Source: Paracoccaceae bacterium
Lineage (GTDB): Bacteria; Pseudomonadota; Alphaproteobacteria; Rhodobacterales; Rhodobacteraceae
NCBI GenBank assembly: GCA_018222585.1
Contig: JAAFAB010000001.1
Span: forward strand, 656,198-720,197
DNA: 64,000 nucleotides
Direction of reading: 5' to 3'
Every line of letters begins with the position of its first letter. Position 1 is the first letter of the stretch. Shown here piece after piece: positions 62,574 to 64,000 of the stretch. The notes beneath the pieces were generated by a model, which had not been told where the DNA came from, ran no database searches, and was given only the letters and a program-made list of their open reading frames with translations. Made by a program: the position numbers and the translations under genes.

Positions 62574-63059
62574 ATGCCTGAAACCAAACCCTTGCGAAGA
62601 CCCCTTCGGCGGGACGGCCTGACCATCGGCCAGATTGCCGCACGCACCGGTCTCGCCGTCTCGGCGATCCGCTACTACGAATCCGAGCGGCTGATCGCCC
62701 CCTGGCGCAACGACGCGGGCCAGCGGCGCTTCGAAAGGGCCGACATCCGGCGTCTCTCCTTCATCATGATTGCCCAAGGGCTCGGCGCCTCGATCGCCGA
62801 GATCCGCACCCAGCTGTGCCGCCTTCCGAAGGGGCGCACCCCGACCGCGGCGGACTGGCGGCGCCTTTCCGAAGGCTATCGCAAAGATCTCGACCGGCGC
62901 ATCACCCAGTTGCAGAAGCTGCGCGACGATCTGGACAGCTGCATCGGCTGCGGCTGTCTCTCGCTGGAGCACTGCACGCTCTACAATCCCGGCGACCGGG
63001 CGGGTGCCGCCGGCAGCGGGCCGCGCTATCTGTTGGGCGACAGCCCGGGTCAAAGCTGA
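62574..63059 (+). CDS. soxR: Redox-sensitive transcriptional activator SoxR
   Basis: SoxR is a MerR-family dimer that senses redox-cycling compounds or superoxide through a [2Fe-2S] cluster. The 161-residue protein has the MerR helix-turn-helix LTIGQIAARTGLAVSAIRYYESERLI (16-41), a dimerisation helix and the cluster motif CIGCGCLSLEHC with Cys123, Cys126, Cys128 and Cys134, exactly the C-x2-C-x-C-x5-C spacing of SoxR. AAGGAG is seven bases before the ATG. Its operator lies upstream and probably controls the divergent VOC gene, and perhaps soxR itself. Confidence 0.95.
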   Translation: MPETKPLRRPLRRDGLTIGQIAARTGLAVSAIRYYESERLIAPWRNDAGQRRFERADIRRLSFIMIAQGLGASIAEIRTQLCRLPKGRTPTAADWRRLSEGYRKDLDRRITQLQKLRDDLDSCIGCGCLSLEHCTLYNPGDRAGAAGSGPRYLLGDSPGQS

Positions 63060-63103
63060 AAAGACACGGCGCCGCCGGGCGAAAGTCTGACGCATCGTTG
63101 CAA

Positions 63104-63133
63104 TTGACCCTGCGGGGTGCGAAGCGATATCGA
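63104..63133 (+). promoter_or_regulatory. Possible promoter of the ETF-QO gene
   Basis: TTGACC (63104-63109) and TATCGA (63128-63133) are 18 bases apart, about 45 bases before the ATG at 63176. The -35 box is good and the -10 box is weak. Confidence 0.4.
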
Positions 63134-63175
63134 TGCGAAACAAAATTGCCTAGCCACGCCGACGGGGAAGCCAAC

Positions 63176-64000
63176 ATGTCCGAGACGCAACGCGAGAAGA
63201 TGGAATACGACGTGGTCATCGTCGGGGCGGGCCCCGCCGGTCTGTCTGCCGCCATCCGCCTGAAACAGCTCGATGCCGACCTCGAGGTCGTGTTGCTCGA
63301 GAAGGGCTCGGAAGTGGGCGCGCATATCCTGTCCGGCGCCGTCCTCGATCCCTGCGGCCTCGATGCGCTGATCCCCGACTGGAAGGCCAAGGGCGCGCCG
63401 CTGAACACGCCCGTCAAGGACGACAACTTCTACCTGCTGGGCGAGTCGGGCGAGATCCGCGTGCCCAATTTCCCCATGCCGCCGCTGATGAACAACCACG
63501 GCAATTACATCGTCTCGATGGGCAATGTCTGCCGCTGGATGGCCGAACAGGCCGAAGAGCTGGGCGTCGAGGTCTTCCCCGGCATGTCCTGCTCTCAGCT
63601 GATCTACGAGGGCGACGTGGTGAAGGGCGTCGTCGCCGGTGAATTCGGCCGCGAGGCCGATGGCTCGGAAGGGCCCGGCTACGAACCCGGCATGGAGCTG
63701 CACGGCAAATATGTCTTCATCGCCGAGGGCGTGCGCGGCAGCCTCGCGAAAGAGCTGATCGGCAAGTACGCGCTGTCCAAGGGCCATGAGCCGCAGAAGT
63801 TCGGCCTTGGCATGAAGGAGATCTGGGAGATCGACCCGGCCAAGCACCGCGAGGGCTCGGTCACGCATACCATGGGCTGGCCGCTGAACTCCAACGCCGG
63901 GGGCGGGTCGTTCATCTACCATCTGGAAAACAACCAGGTTTACGTCGGCTTCGTGGTGCACCTGAATTACAAGAACCCGCACCTCTATCCCTACATGGAA
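63176..64000 (+). CDS. Electron transfer flavoprotein-ubiquinone oxidoreductase (truncated by window edge)
   Basis: The first 275 residues show the FAD-binding Rossmann fold (YDVVIVGAGPAGLSAAIRLKQLDADLEVVLLEKGSEVGAHILSGAVLDP, 11-60) and the ETF-QO pattern KDDNFYLLGESGEIRVPNFPMPPLMNNHGNYIVSMGNVCRWMAEQAEELGVEVFPG and HTMGWPLNSNAGGGSFIYH. The enzyme passes electrons from ETF to ubiquinone in fatty acid and amino acid oxidation. The C-terminal 4Fe-4S region is beyond the window. GGGGAAG precedes the ATG at six bases. Confidence 0.93.
   Translation, partial: MSETQREKMEYDVVIVGAGPAGLSAAIRLKQLDADLEVVLLEKGSEVGAHILSGAVLDPCGLDALIPDWKAKGAPLNTPVKDDNFYLLGESGEIRVPNFPMPPLMNNHGNYIVSMGNVCRWMAEQAEELGVEVFPGMSCSQLIYEGDVVKGVVAGEFGREADGSEGPGYEPGMELHGKYVFIAEGVRGSLAKELIGKYALSKGHEPQKFGLGMKEIWEIDPAKHREGSVTHTMGWPLNSNAGGGSFIYHLENNQVYVGFVVHLNYKNPHLYPYME

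Overview
The window is GC-rich DNA with dense, short-spaced genes. It looks like a chromosomal segment of an alphaproteobacterium of the Rhodobacteraceae type. The evidence is the RpoH-family sigma factor, the CobP/CobU cobalamin gene, the OpgG/OpgH glucan pair, an acetoacetyl-CoA thiolase and reductase pair for polyhydroxybutyrate, a two-component-type DUF465 peptide, GC-rich tetraloop terminators and strong similarity in style to Rhodobacter/Paracoccus/Roseobacter proteins. No rRNA, tRNA, CRISPR array, insertion sequence or prophage was seen. Nearly all genes are housekeeping or transport genes, and most findings concern regulatory DNA between them.

Layout. 1-4.3 kb: a minus-strand run (end of a MoeB/ThiF-like gene, dut, coaBC, rpoH) diverges from cobU and a phosphoglycerate-mutase-like phosphatase that may act in cobalamin synthesis. 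4.3-9.5 kb: a glutathione S-transferase with a zinc-finger-like tail, comM, then gshB, yraN and rsmI on the minus strand. 9.6-16.9 kb: an LpoA/LppC-like lipoprotein, glnD, murJ and a phospholipase D. 16.9-25 kb: a rhomboid-like pseudoprotease, trpS, a glyoxalase-family gene, a branched-chain aminotransferase, an acetyltransferase, aspS and a cyclopropane-fatty-acid synthase. 25-34.3 kb: carB, small redox or zinc proteins, thymidine kinase, an esterase-like lipoprotein, a 2-hydroxyacid dehydrogenase, csaA, proC and a YbjN protein.

34.3-42.2 kb is an iron-uptake block on the minus strand: exbB, two exbD genes and tonB, then a complete catecholate-type siderophore ABC transporter (binding protein, two permeases, ATPase), with a divergent DUF2218 gene. 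42.3-47.9 kb holds a full Liv-type amino-acid ABC transporter and a kynurenine-formamidase-like hydrolase. 48-51.8 kb holds opgG, a small ORF and opgH for periplasmic glucans. 52.2-57.5 kb holds a class-III aminotransferase with a palindrome-rich promoter, tag, an EAL protein and the phbA-phbB pair. 57.5-64 kb holds small conserved proteins, a TrmN6-like methylase, a polyprenyl synthase, greA, a soxR gene with a clear SoxR box facing a glyoxalase-family gene, and the start of the ETF-ubiquinone oxidoreductase gene.

The most interesting items are: a palindromic operator-like element shared by the phbA and phbB promoters; the SoxR box; a likely iron-responsive element before exbB; a class-III aminotransferase promoter whose -10 box lies inside a perfect palindrome; a tandem REP-like repeat before the liv genes; a possible split of OpgH; and a rhomboid protein that has lost its catalytic residues. 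I did not find a convincing entirely new multi-gene system. All calls come from reading the sequence; no database search was possible.
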